From the NCBI RefSeq assembly GCF_022512515.1, contig NZ_JAKWBK010000001.1, positions 2,232,001 through 2,296,000 of the forward strand: 64,000 nt of DNA. The letters run 5' to 3'. The notes beneath the pieces are model-generated. The model did no database searches. It was not told the origin of the DNA and saw only the letters and a program-made list of their open reading frames with translations. Position 1 is the first letter of the stretch, and every line of letters starts with the position of its first letter. Of the stretch, positions 11,980 through 23,544 are shown piece after piece. Origin of the DNA: Paraniabella hibiscisoli (GTDB taxonomy: Bacteria > Bacteroidota > Bacteroidia > Chitinophagales > Chitinophagaceae). The translations under genes were made by a program, and so were the position numbers.

Positions 11980-12874
11980 ATGCAAAAATTAATCGCCTCA
12001 ATCATATTATTCTTATCCTTTCTTTTAGTAAATGCCCAGGAAAAAGCGGCACCCGATAAAATCATTTATGGCCAATGTAGTATTAACGATTTAAAACAAG
12101 CTCCTTACGCAAGCTGGTTTAATACAGGGTTTGATTCTTATATTCCTGATTCGCCGGTAATTGATCAGCTGAAAAGGATCGGCTATAAAGATGTTTCAAT
12201 AGAAATTGTATTCGGTTCCTGGTGTGGAGACTCTAAAAGAGAAGTACCGCGGCTACTCAAGGTTTTATCTTCTGTTGCATTTCCTGAAAAACAAATAAAG
12301 CTTATAGGTTTGGGCGGCACTGATTCGATTTACAAAAGAAGTCCAAACGGAGAGGAGAGAAGGCAAGGGTATTTATCGGGTGCCTACATTTATTATTTAT
12401 AAAAATGGAAAAGAAATAAGCCGTATTAATGAGTTCCCGGTTTATACATTTGAAAGAGACCTGTTGGCTATTCTTTCTGGTAAGACGTACACACCTAACT
12501 ATGCAAGTTTTACACTCATCCATCAGTGGGAGCAAGAGGGTGTGTTGATCCATCGGCATACGAATATGCGAAGCCTGGCAGCCATGCTCAAGCCCTTTGT
12601 AGACAACGAGCACCTGTTAAACAGTGTAGGCAATTTATTTGTAACACAAAACAAAATAAAAGAAGCGCTAAGTATTTACAAAGCTAATTACCTATTATAC
12701 CCGGAGTCGGATATTGCTATATCCGGGCTGGGCAAAGGCTTCTTGAAAAATGGAGAAATAAAAACAGCGATAGAATACCTGGAGTATGCTTTGCAGGTAA
12801 ATAAAAAGCCTGAAAATGTAAAAGACATATTGAAGGTGCTGTATGAAGCCAAAGAAGCGGAACGCCTTAAGTAG
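11980..12874 (+). CDS. exported thioredoxin-like protein with helical C-terminus (one frame break)
   Basis: MQKLIASIILFLSFLLVNAQ is a signal peptide. The following domain has VFGSWCGDSKREVPRL, a thioredoxin-fold active-site region with a single Cys (WCGDS, no second Cys), then VPTFIIYKNGKEI with the cis-Pro. The C-terminal 90 residues (IKEALSIYKANYLLYPESDIAISGLGKGFLKNGEIKTAIEYL) look like two TPR helices. The frame changes near 12350-12370 by a net +1, unlike the one-base losses elsewhere; the joined product is about 298 residues. Without the resolving Cys, disulfide reduction is doubtful. Confidence 0.65.
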
Positions 12875-12892
12875 AAAACGTTTATCAGGATC

Positions 12893-12918
12893 AAGCTGCC
12901 CCGGGGCAGCTTTTTTTA
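12893..12918 (+). terminator. rho-independent terminator
   Basis: AAGCTGCCCC pairs perfectly with GGGGCAGCTT (a continuous palindrome 12893-12912) and runs into seven T. It ends the thioredoxin-like transcript. The remaining gap to 13254 holds no gene, only the operator-like site at 12995-13012 and AT-rich leader. Confidence 0.88.
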
Positions 12919-12994
12919 TTATCCGGCACTGGTAATCAGTATGCTGAAAACGGATAGGATTAAATGTTTTTCTCTTGACTGGATGGGGGAAACA

Positions 12995-13012
12995 ATTTCA
13001 AACGTTGTAATT
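12995..13012. promoter_or_regulatory. operator-like 18-bp element, copy 1 (before SusC)
   Basis: ATTTCAAACGTTGTAATT, an imperfect palindrome centred on AACGTT (12 of 18 positions symmetric). The same 18 bases recur at 18423-18440 before the first Gfo/Idh gene. A central CG flanked by A/T is typical of LacI/GalR operators, and a LacI-family gene closes the locus. It lies 243 bases before the SusC start. Confidence 0.55.
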
Positions 13013-13254
13013 AAGTATTAGTTGTTATCCATGATTAAAAACACTATTTTAGTTAGGATTATTAACGATGCCATAAACCTTCCAAAAAGGATTTAACAGA
13101 CTTCTAAAACTTGTTTTGTACTAATCAATCGAAACTGTAGTTTATAACGATTCGCTGCAGCTTCATTTATTTTTTTTGAATAAACCTAAACCGATGCTGA
13201 TAATAGCAGACATGCTGTTATTGGTATCTATTTAACGATTAAAGCTTTATTTAT

Positions 13255-16200
13255 ATGAGAAAAAACAATCAGTTATTTTTCAGGGCAGGCTTGTGCCTGT
13301 TATTATTCCTCTGTATTTCGTTTGTTTCTTTTGCTCAAAATGCGAGGCCGGTGTCTGGAACCGTCAAGGATGATAAGCAGCAGCCGCTTGCGTCAGTGAG
13401 TGTTATGGTAAAAGACTCTAAGCTGGGCACCATAACTGATGAGCAGGGGCACTATTCTATTCAAAACGTGCCGGCAGGCGCTACCTTGGTATTTAGCTAT
13501 ACGGGGTATCCAGCGCAGGAAATCAGGCTAACGAATCAGCCCAGTATCGATGTGGTAATGACGGCCAGCTCATCCGACATGAATGAAGTCGTTGTAATCG
13601 GCTATGGTACCGCGCGGCGTAAAGATTTGACAGGTGCTGTAGCATCTGTACAAGCTACCAAACTAGAGAAGGAAGCCCCCGATCGGTGCAGGATCTCTTG
13701 CGGGGAAATGCAGCTGGTATGGTTATCGGTCAAAGTAACCCTGGCAATACCGCCCGTGGTGACGCCGATATATTGGTGCGTGGATCTGGTACGCTCAAAG
13801 CAGGCAGTAATCCGTTAAACGTAGTAGACGGCGTTATCTTTGACGGTACATTCGCTGACATTAATCCCAATGACATTCAATCTATCGACATCTTAAAAGA
13901 TGCGAGCGCTACAGCTGTGTTTGGTGCAAAAGCTGCTAACGGCGTGGTATTGATTACCACTAAAAAAGGTGCAGCTGGTAAACCCAGGATTACGCTCAAC
14001 GCAAATTTAGGATTTGTAGAGGCCGCCGGGATGCCCCGTGTAATGAATGGGGAAGAATTTTTAGCCTGGCGATACGATTATGAGATTGGAAGAAGAACCC
14101 AGGCTTTTCACAACCAGTATCCCGAAATGTTTATCGATCCGAGAAAACTAAGTAGTAATATTAATCAACTAACCTGGTATAATTACGATAAAACAACTCC
14201 GGCTACTTCCGTAACAGATGAAGATCTGGTTCGCACCTGGTTGACCCGGCTTGAACTAAGAACGCCCGAAATAGACAACTACCTGGTTAACAAAGTAACG
14301 AACTGGCAGGACCTGGTTTTTAAGAAAGGTTTTCAACAGGATTATACTGCAGCTGTATGTATCTAATAGAAATGAAAATTCTAACTACTATTTTTCTCTG
14401 AATTATGTGGACAGAGAAGGTATTGTTGTTGGCAATCGTTTCACCAATTTCAGAACCCGTTTAAATCTTGAATCCAAAATTACTTCATTTTTAAAAGTAG
14501 GTGCCAATACCAACTTCGCGGTTAGGGATGAGGGATTTCTTCAGGCAGATTGGGGACAGTCTGCCATTATTTCTCCTTATGGGTCTAATAATCTTGACGA
14601 TCCAAGCAGCCTTTATAGAAGGCTTCCCACCGGAGATGCAACACCTGTAAATCCATTTCATGACAACTTGTACAGAGATCGGAAGGATGCTTACAATACA
14701 CTCAACTCTAGTATTTATGGTGTTATTACCTTACCTCTTGGATTCGAGTTTCAGAGTAATTTTACGCCTTCATTTACCTGGCGGGAATACTACAATCACG
14801 AGTCATCTAAAAACCCCCAATGGGCGGCTAATGGAGGTAGCAGCGAACGCACTTTCGAAAAAACCTATAACTGGCAAATCGATAATGTGCTTAGATGGAA
14901 AAAGCAATTCGATGATCATAAACTGGAGGTAACGCTCTTGCAGAACGCGGAAAAAGGACAGTTTTGGAGAACGAAAGCTACTGCCTCAAAATATACACCC
15001 AGCGATATTCTTGGCTACCACCGCCTGCAGGCAGGATCGGTACCGTTAAATGAAAGTAATGATACCTACCGGACGGGAGACGCTTTAATGGGCCGCTTGT
15101 TTTATTCTTTCAAGGATAAATATATGTTGACCGGTTCTGTGAGAAGAGACGGTTTCTCTGCCTTTGGAGCTCAAAACCCACGCGCTACTTTTCCTGCTCT
15201 TGCTTTTGCATGGGATTTCTCTGAAGAAGCATTTATGAAATCAACATCCAGCTGGTTAGATTATGGTAAGCTGCGACTATCATGGGGCAAAAACGGTAAC
15301 CGTGATATTGGTCAGTATGAAGCCTTATCAGATATGACATCAGGTTTACACCCGTACATTGATCAGACAGGTAAAGTTTACCTATCCTCCCAGCTTTATG
15401 TAAACCGGATGGCTAACCTGGGCTTAAAGTGGGAAAGTAAATCATCCTACAATGTCGGGTTAGACTTTTCTATTTTCAAAAGCAGGCTGACTGCTACAAT
15501 TGATGCGTATACGGCGACAACAATAGATCTGCTTGTAGATCGGGCCTTGCCGGAAATTATAGGATTCAATAGTGTTGCAGCAAATCTTGGACAGTTAAAT
15601 AATAAGGGTCTTGAGTTTTCTTTGAATGGCAAAATCCTGGAGAAAAAGAATTTAGTTGGAATTCAGGACTCATCTTTATGATCAACCGGAGAAAAATAGT
15701 TAAGCTATATGGTGATATGATTGATGTGAAAGACGCCCAGGGAAACATCATTGGTCAGAAGGAAGCTGACGATATTAAAAACAGATGGTTTATTGGCCGC
15801 GATCCTGATCAGTTCTGGGATTACGAACGTACAGGTGTCTGGCAGAATGGTGAAGAAATTGCCGCAGCTAAATATGGAAACCAGCCAGGAGACTTTAAGT
15901 ATAAAGACCAGAACGGAGATAGCGTAATGACGGATGCCGACAGGGTTTTTCTGGGTTATAAAAGCCCTCGTTTTCGCTGGACCTGGAGAAATGATTTTGA
16001 CTATAAGGCGTTTACTTTTTCCATTTTTATTTACTCCAACTGGGGGCAAAGAGAGCAGTTTAACAGATCGGCTAACAATAACAGTTTTCCTGACAGGTCG
16101 AGTGATTATGTACAGCCAAGATGGACTCCCAATAATCCCATTAACGACTATGCACGGATAGGTTCCAGAAATATTGGTACCAACTATGTTGAACGGTCTT

Positions 16201-16442
16201 TTATAAGATTGGACAACCTCTCACTATCCTACGGTCTGCCGCAATCTTTTCTAAAAAAGATCAGCATTCAAAGTGCCCGGGTGTCTGCCGCTGTAAGAAA
16301 TGTTGCCTTCTGGGCGCCTCACTGGAAATATGGTGATCCCGAATCGGGAGGATTTCGTACCCGGAATCCAGACGGGAATGAATATACGCCGGGCCAGCCC
16401 ACACCTCGTACGTACAATTTGAGCATCAATTTAACACTTTAA
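13255..16442 (+). CDS. SusC/RagA-family TonB-dependent outer-membrane receptor (three frame breaks)
   Basis: Imports oligosaccharides or similar ligands across the outer membrane with its SusD partner. Order: signal peptide (LCLLLFLCISFVSFAQ), carboxypeptidase-regulatory-like domain (VSGTVKDDKQQPLASVSV), TonB box region (NEVVVIGYGTARRKDLTGAV), plug domain ending in DASATAVFGAKAANGVVLITT, then the barrel with the final NLSINLTL strand. About 1062 residues, normal for SusC. Breaks are at the C run 13676-13680 (restored EAPRSVQDLLRG), near 14355 (net +1) and TTT about 15652-15654 (restored NFSWNSGLIFMINRRK). No SD sequence is visible. Confidence 0.94.
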
Positions 16443-16452
16443 TTTTCCTCTT

Positions 16453-18323
16453 ATGAAAAGGATTCTATTAATAAACATTTTCTTATTCTCTCTAATGGCA
16501 CTATTACTGGCTGCCTGTAATAAAGAATGGCTCAAACCCCAACCGCTCTCCTTTTATGAGCCCGGTGTTGCTTTATCTGATGCGCAAGGCATGTATTCGG
16601 CCATTACCGCTTGTGAAAGAAATATGCGGCATGAGTATTTTGGCGATGCTGCACCTGCTATTACCGAGATCATACAATCTGAGGTGGCGGTTGAAGGAAC
16701 AACAGATAAGGCCGGCCCTCAAATGAATATGGATATTTCCCTACTACCCGATGCGCAGCTGAATAGTAACGATTTCACAAAAGTGGGTTGGTACTGGTAC
16801 GAGGGATATAAGGGCATTAAATACGCCAACCTCGTAATTGCGCGCATAAATGATGCTACGTTTAAAGATGAAAATGAAAAAATGCGGTTCTCGGGGCGGC
16901 CTATTTTCACAGAGCATACAGGTACTTTAAGCTAACACACCAGTTTGGAGATGTGCCGTATATCGGTGATGAAATCAACGAACCTAAATATGATTTTTAT
17001 TCTTATGACAGATGGAGCATTTTGGAGAAAATGAAAAAGGATATGGAATTTGCCTACCAGTGGGTTCCTGAAAAAGTAGACAGGGGCCGCACTTCCAAAT
17101 CGGCATGCGGCGTTTTACTCATGAAAATTTGTATGTCGCTAGCCGACTTTGATCGAGCCATTGCGGTAGGAAAAGAAATCGTGGCGCTTCATCCTTTGAT
17201 GAAAAACAGGTTTACAGTCAATGCTACAAAACCTAGCACTAATTTGATGTTCGACCTGCATAGTGTAGAGGCGAAATTAGACATGTCAAATACAGAGGGT
17301 TTAATGTATGTGGTATCTTATCCGCTGGTGGACGGTTCTGATAGAATTCAAACCATGCGAAACGCTGTTCCCTTCTGGAATAGTGGAGCGATCATAACGC
17401 CCGATGGAAGAACAGGAACCAGTGTTGATCTTGCAGCAAATGAAACCGACGTTTCACTGAATTTAAACAAAGCTTATGGCAGGGGTATTGGCAGGTTGAG
17501 ATCCACCTGGTATTTTACCAATGAAATATGGCGCGCCGATAAGGAAGCCAATGATACGAGGGGAATATTAAATAAAGATAGTTGGAGAAAAATGACAGAT
17601 CTGCGATACAACCACCCGTCTTTAAAATCGGGCAATAACCAGTGGTACGCTAAAAATTTTGTAAAGCCGGCCGCCATGAGTGTAGAGGATACCATACGAA
17701 CCTGGTACTCCTGGCCACATTATAAGGTTTTTGTTCCTGACCCAACACAAAGCGGGAATTGGGCCGGTGGCGAAACACCCTGGTATATTTACCGTTCTGC
17801 AGAGGTGTACCTGATGCTGGCAGAATGTTATTATTGGAAGAACGATCCTGCACAGGCAGCCATTAATTTGAATGAAGTACGCACCAGGGCCGGAGCAGCT
17901 ACCTTAACCGCTGCTGAAATAAACATTGGAGAAATATTGGATGAAAGAGCGCGTGAACTGTATTATGAAGAAAACCGGCATATAGAGCTGGTGAGGATCG
18001 CGTATATCTATGCCAAAACAAAGAAGCCATGTGAAATATTTGGAGGCCGCGTTTACCAACTGGAGAATATAAGCGGCCCTGGAGGTAATAATGCCAACAT
18101 AAAGCAAATGGGCGTCAACTTCTGGTATGACAGGGTGGTAAGCAAGAGTAATTTCTACAACAAAGGATTAAAGCACCGATGGGCTGAGTATAAAGTAAGT
18201 GTACACCATATGTTATGGCCAGTGCCGGCTAATGCGATCAATACAAATATTAAGGGAATCATTAATCAAAATATAGGCTACCCGGGCGCTGAGAAAAATG
18301 TAGCTCCATTAAAAGTGGAGTGA
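16453..18323 (+). CDS. SusD/RagB-family surface glycan-binding lipoprotein (one frame break)
   Basis: Lid protein of the preceding SusC. The lipobox is LLAAC with Cys near residue 21, followed by NKEWLKPQPLSFY. The C-terminal half has the family end EVRTRAGA...ILDERARELYYEENRHIELVRI. Total is about 623 residues. GGGG at 16896-16899 should be five G: that gives FSGAAYFHRAYRYFKLTHQFGDVPYI, the conserved SusD helix. It begins 10 bases after SusC, so the two form one transcript. A hairpin follows at 18381. Confidence 0.93.
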
Positions 18324-18380
18324 TTTTAATAGAAAGTTCTTTTAAGTTTTCAGGTGTTGAATAAGGGATGGTTTTCGGCA

Positions 18381-18406
18381 TTAAGGCTTCCGTAAGGGAG
18401 CCTTAA
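18381..18406 (+). terminator. terminator-like hairpin after SusD
   Basis: TTAAGGCT (18381-18388) pairs with AGCCTTAA (18399-18406) plus inner pairs; the following tract is only weakly T-rich (TTAT). It may separate SusCD from the oxidoreductase genes or act as a partial terminator. Confidence 0.5.
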
Positions 18407-18422
18407 TTATAGAGTCTGGTTT

Positions 18423-18440
18423 ATTTCAAACGTTGTAATT
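18423..18440. promoter_or_regulatory. operator-like 18-bp element, copy 2 (before Gfo/Idh gene)
   Basis: Identical over 18 bases to the element at 12995-13012 and located 148 bases before the restored ATG at 18588. Flanking bases differ, so this is not a longer duplicated segment, which favours selection as a protein-binding site. Confidence 0.55.
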
Positions 18441-18587
18441 TTAATAGATACTTGCGCTCTAAGTCCGAACCTTTATCTTAGTAGTCTCACATATATCAAA
18501 ATGATTTTTGCTTGCCTGGCGATTGCAATATTGGATAGAACAAGCGCCGGCTTTAATCTGATCTTTTACGATAGTAAATTTTAAAAA

Positions 18588-20017
18588 ATGTCGTCCAACA
18601 CAAAAAAGGAAGAAGAAGTTTTCTAAAGAATTCTTTTACACTTACTGCCGGTGGAATATTGCTGCAGGGTGCGCCAACCATTGTTCCTTCTACAGTTTTT
18701 GGCAGAAATGCTCCCAGCAATAAGATCAATATTGCTCAAATAGGCTGCGGACGGATTGCCCGTACACATGATCTGCCAGAAACATTTAAGAATGATGTTG
18801 CCCGGATTATCGCCATTGCCGATGTTGACAAATACAGGCAGCAAAAGGGGAAGGAATTGATTGAAGGCTGGTATGCAAAAAAAACGGGCCAGGCAAATTA
18901 TATCAACGTAAAACTGTACGACGATTACCAGGAGCTTCTTGCCAGTAAAGATATAGATGCTGTTATCATCAGTACACCTGATCACTGGCATGCGCAGCCT
19001 GCAATGGAAGCTGCTATGGCGGGTAAACATATCTATCTCCAAAAACCTACTTCGCTTACAATAGAAGAAGGCAGGCACATGAGTAATGTGGTAAGAGCCA
19101 AAGGCGTGGTGTTTCAATTAGGTAGTCAGCAACGGTCGGTTAATCCCTGGCCACAATTTAAAAAAGCGTGCGAGTTAGTTCGCAACGGCCGTATAGGAAA
19201 ACTAAAGGAAGTACATGTGGGTTTGCCTGCTGATCCGCCCGGTGGCAATACAGCCGAAATGCCCATCCCCAAAGAACTGAATTATGATAAGTGGCTGGGG
19301 TCTACACCGTACATCTATTATACACAAGACAGGGTTCATCATCCTACTGACCTGGATTCACGGCCGGGTTGGTTGCGCCTTGAACAATTTGGAGCCGGCA
19401 TGATCACCGGTTGGGGCGTGCACCATATTGATATTGCTCATTGGGGCATGAATACTGAATTGACGGGGCCAATAGAAGTAAGCGGCTCGGCACAGTTCCC
19501 AAAATCTGGTTTGTGGAATGTACATGGCGATTATGAAGTGGAGGCTAAGTATGCGAATGGTGTAACCATGCATGTGAATAGTAAAAATCCGAATGGTGTA
19601 AAGTTTGTTGGTACAGATGGGTGGATCTTTGTATCCCGCGGTAATGTGGGCGTTACAGCAACCGATCCCACCAGTGGCGACAAGTCTCAGCCTAGGGCCT
19701 TTAATGCCAGCAACCCGGCTATATTGCAATCGGTGATCCAACCAAATGAAATTCATTTGTATGAAAGTCCTGAGCAGCACCGCAACTGGCTGGAATGTAT
19801 ACAGAATAAAAAAACTACCATCAGTCCTGCGGAAATAGCGCATCGCTCCTGTAGCGCCTGCCTGGTGGCTTTTGCAGCCATGAAAATGGGAACTAAATTG
19901 TACTGGGATCCTGCTAAAGAAGTATTTAAAAATAATACCGAAGCCAATAAGCTGTTAAGCAGACCCCAGCGTCATCCTTATGGTACCAGTTATGTTTATA
20001 ATAAATTCAAAAAATAG
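18588..20017 (+). CDS. Tat-exported Gfo/Idh/MocA-family oxidoreductase (frame break in signal region)
   Basis: NAD(P)-dependent sugar oxidoreductase family. Restoring one A in the run 18602-18607 links ATG 18588 to GRRSFLKNSFTLTAGG, a near-ideal twin-arginine signal, so the folded cofactor-loaded protein probably works in the periplasm. The Rossmann motif is INIAQIGCGRIA near residue 50. The usual EKP motif is QKP (LQKPTSLT). The catalytic region GWGVHHIDIAHWGM is present. About 476 residues. The next gene starts two bases after its stop, giving a tight operon. Confidence 0.85.
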
Positions 20018-20018
20018 T

Positions 20019-21401
20019 ATGATTCGCAATGTGTTCATTTTGTCTTCCGTTATGGCTTTAATGTCTTGTAATTTCAACGATACAAAGAAAGAAGAAAAGG
20101 CTGCTGATTTCACACTGGTAACACTGGATCCTGGGCATTTTCACGCTGCCCTGGTTCAAAAAACAATGTATCCGGGTGTAGATAGCAACGTGTATGTATA
20201 TGCTCCGGAAGGACCGGATCTGCAATTGCACCTGGGTAGGATAAATGCTTATAATACAAGAGCAGATCAACCTACTCACTGGAATGAACAACTGTATACA
20301 GGGGCTGATTTCTTTCAGAAAATGATTGCCGAGAAAAAGGCAACATCGTGGTAATGGCGGGCAATAACCAAAAAAAGACAGAATACATTTTTAATACGGT
20401 TGATGCAGGCATGAACGTGTTGGCCGACAAGCCAATGGTAGTTAACAGTGATGGATTTGAACTGCTTAAAAAGCTTTTGCAAAAGCAGACGAGAAAAAGG
20501 TATTGTTATATGATATCATGACCGAGCGTTTTGAAATTAATACCATGCTGCAAAGAGAATTTTCACAGGTTAAAAAACTCTTCGGCGACCTGGAAAAAGG
20601 AACACCCGATAATCCTGCAGTAACCAAAGAAAGTGTGCATTATTTCTACAAGTTCGTTTCGGGTAATGTGTTACAAAGACCATCCTGGTTTATGGATGTA
20701 ATGCAACAGGGGGAAGGGATTGTGGATGTGACCACTCATTTGGTTGATCTGGTGCAATGGGAAAGTTTCCCGGGGCAGGTACTGGATTATAACAAAGATG
20801 TGGCGCTTGTTTCAGCCAAACGCTGGCCCACCAATATGACGTTGAGTCAATTTGCCGCGATCACCAAACAAAGTGCTTTCCCGGAGTATTTGAAAAAGAC
20901 CAGGTAAATGACAGCACTATAGGCGTTTTTAGCAATGGAGAAATTAACTATACATTAAAAGGGGTGCATGCCAGGGTTTCTGTTACCTGGGGGTATAAAG
21001 CGCCGGAAGGCACCGGAGATACTCATTATTCTATCATGCGAGGCACCCGTACCAACCTGATCATAAAGCAGGGGAAAGAAGAAAACTATAAGCCCGTTTT
21101 ATATATCGAACCGGTTAATAAAAAAGACGCCGATTTTGAAAAAGATCTGAATGAAGCTTTACAAACCGTACAGGCTCAATTCCCAGGCGTTGTTATAGAG
21201 AAAACTGCCAAAGGCTGGCGAACAGTGGTGCCTGAGAAATACAATACCGGGCACGAAGCACATTTTGGCCAGGTTACAGAAAGCTATTTAAAGTACCTCA
21301 AGGAAGGCAAGCTCCCCGATTGGGAAGTGCCTAACATGATCACCAAATATTACATCACTACCTCGGCATTGGAGCTGGCAAAAAAATCTGCTGCTAAATA
21401 A
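20019..21401 (+). CDS. Gfo/Idh-like lipoprotein oxidoreductase with C-terminal Oxidoreduct_C-type domain (three frame breaks)
   Basis: MALMSC is a lipobox, so the protein is membrane-anchored. The N-terminal domain starts TLVTLDPGHFHAALV and carries VLADKPMVV, a DKP version of the EKP motif. The C-terminal half (TWGYKAPEGTGDTHYSIMRGT..., ending GHEAHFGQVTESYLKYL) looks like the putative oxidoreductase C-terminal domain seen in Bacteroidota paralogues. Breaks are at AAAAA about 20334-20338, G at about 20472 (restored KKAFAKADEKK) and TTT about 20891-20893 (restored YFEKDQVND). Substrate unknown; context suggests a sugar or keto-sugar. Confidence 0.78.
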
Positions 21402-22665
21402 TGGAATGGATCAATCTGCTTAAGAATTGGAAACGTTGTATCGGCCTTGCAGTACTGCTGAACCTGCTGGTATTTACCTCCGCCAACGCGCAACGTATTG
21501 CTACTTTACGAGCCACAACAACGGGTAAGGAATTGTTTAATATACCTATGCAAACTGCATTGGATGCAATTACAACATTGCCCGATAGCAGCCTGCAATT
21601 AGTAGAAATACGAAATGGACAAAAAGTAAATATCCCTTTTCAGATTACTTCAACCAGCGATGGACGAAATCTGTGCTGGATGATAGCCCCTTCGGTAAAG
21701 GCAAGCAGGGTATTTGAGTTGATACGTGTTGCAGCCAAGGGGAACTTCCCGATGATACAGGCAAAGGAAAGCAACGGTGCATTAGTGCTGGAAGATAATG
21801 GGAAAGAGCTGTTGCAATATCATTTTGAAACAGTTTATCCACCGGCAGGTATTGATACTGCTTAAAGCGCAGCGGATTTATACATCCTTTAAATACGCCG
21901 TCAGGTCATGCTTTAACCCGAATTAATGCGCCCGACCACTATCATCATTGGGGTTTGTGGAATCCATGGACACATGTGCGGTTTGAAAACGAAGTGGTTG
22001 ATTTCTGGAACCTTAAAGACAGGAAGGGGACCGTTCGCTTTTCAGGGTTTAATGCTATCGAGGCCGGCGCTGTATATTCAGGCTTTAGCGCTTTGCATGA
22101 GCATATTGTTTTTAAAAAGACGGTACCGAAAAGACGGCCATCAATGAAGTTCAAACAGTAAAGATTTACAAGGCACAACCCAACGATCAGTATTATATCC
22201 TGGATATTACTTCGCAATTGAGCTGTGCGGGTTCAAGTCCTGTGCTGTTACTGGAGTATCGTTATGGTGGTATAGGCATCCGTGCAACAGAGCAATGGGA
22301 TAATAAAAACAGCACTACTTTAACCTCAGAGGAAAAGACCGTAAGGAGGCCGATGGCAGTACTGCCCGATGGTGTCTTACGCAGGGAAGTCTCGGCAATG
22401 ATTTCGGGGGCTGGAAATGATGAGCCACCCCATCAACTATAATCACCCCGAACCACTAAGAGTATGGCCCGAAAACTCCAATGGCCGTGGCGATGTCTTC
22501 CTGAACTTTTCTCCCACTAAAAACAAAAACTGGTTACTGGAGCCTGGCAAGAGCTACCTGTTAAAGTACCGCTTTCTGATTTTTAATGATAAGCTTAGGC
22601 GTGCCCAGGCCGAAGAAGCATGGCAGTCTTTTGCGCATCCTCCTAAACTTCTTATTCAAAAATAA
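21401..22665 (+). CDS. exported PmoA-like (DUF6807) protein (four frame breaks)
   Basis: About 422 residues once joined; the ATG overlaps the previous stop (TAATG). Signal peptide LLNLLVFTSANAQ. The core YHHWGLWNPWTHVRF with a histidine pair, and HPLNTPSG before it, are the marks of the DUF6807 family, named PmoA-like in databases though no methane oxidation is implied. It commonly sits beside Gfo/Idh and ThuA genes in Bacteroidota. Breaks lie near 21855, at AAAAA about 22117-22121 (restored KKDGTEKTAINEV), GG near 22331, and GGGGG 22406-22410 (restored DFGGLEMMSHPINYN). Biochemical role not known. Confidence 0.75.
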
Positions 22666-22687
22666 ATGGCCGGATAAAACTGAACCG

Positions 22688-23544
22688 ATGATGCTTAAAA
22701 ATATAATGAAGATGAAATATAGTCTGATATTAATTTTGTTGATGATAGTTCTCCCGGCTGCTTCGCAGGCACAAACACCTGTTAACTGGAAGACGGTAAA
22801 GGTTTTGGTGTACAAAAAAATGGCAAAGGCTATGTGCATGATAATATACCTTATGCTGCACAGGCAATCATCGACCTTGGAAAAAAACATGGCTTTAAAG
22901 TAGATACTTCTTCCAGCCCGTCAGTAATGACCGAAGAGCATCTAAAGCAATATCGGATGCTGATCTTTACGAGCACCAATAACGATGTGTTCGATACAGA
23001 TGCCCAACGCCTCGCTTTCAGAAGGTACATTGAAGCTGGTGGTGGATTTGTCGGGGTTCACTCAGTAACGGGCACAGAGCGTAACTGGCAATGGTTTAAA
23101 ATGATGTTGGGAGGAACCTTCTCCTGGCATGCGTCCTTTCAAACATACACTGTACGTGTAATAGATACCAAACACCTGTCTATGAAAGGCACGCCTGCGG
23201 TATGGAGTAAAGCCGACGAATGTTATTTCGCCAAAGAGCTATACCGGGACCGACTCCTGTTATGGTTAATGATTTCTCAACCATTGATACCAGTAACGTA
23301 AAACAGAAAGAGCTACTTAATAAAAATGCGGGTGCTTTCGCCACTTATTTCCCCAGCGCCTGGTACTATAATTTTGATGGAGGCGTTACCTGGTGCACTA
23401 CTTTAGGGCATGATAAAAAGATTATTCCGATCCGGTATATTTAAAGCATATCATGGGGGCATCGAATATGTGGCAAGTGCTGTTAAGAAAATTGATTTTT
23501 CAAAATCCTATGCAGTTTCTTTCAACGAACCGGTGAGATACTAA
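22688..23544 (+). CDS. secreted ThuA-domain protein (three frame breaks)
   Basis: About 286 residues. The signal peptide SLILILLMIVLPAASQAQ can begin at any of four ATGs (22688, 22691, 22706, 22712). The ThuA core is visible: VLVYKKNGKGYVHDNIP, LIFTSTNNDVF, AGGGFVGVHSVTGTERNW and the end GGVTWCTTLGHD. The family has a class-I glutamine-amidotransferase-like fold and occurs in trehalose/disaccharide and keto-sugar loci. Breaks are at the A run 22815-22821, CC near 23250 (restored YRDPTPVMVND) and AAAAA about 23415-23419 (restored KKDYSDPVYLKH). It ends four bases into the convergent LacI gene. Confidence 0.82.

Noticed and set aside
12875..12883. AAAACGTTT after the thioredoxin gene as an operator
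   Set aside because: It lies between a stop codon and a terminator, where control of the next gene is unlikely.
21401..22665. Methane monooxygenase subunit
   Set aside because: The PmoA-like label is a database name; the protein is soluble, exported and in a sugar locus without pmoB or pmoC.
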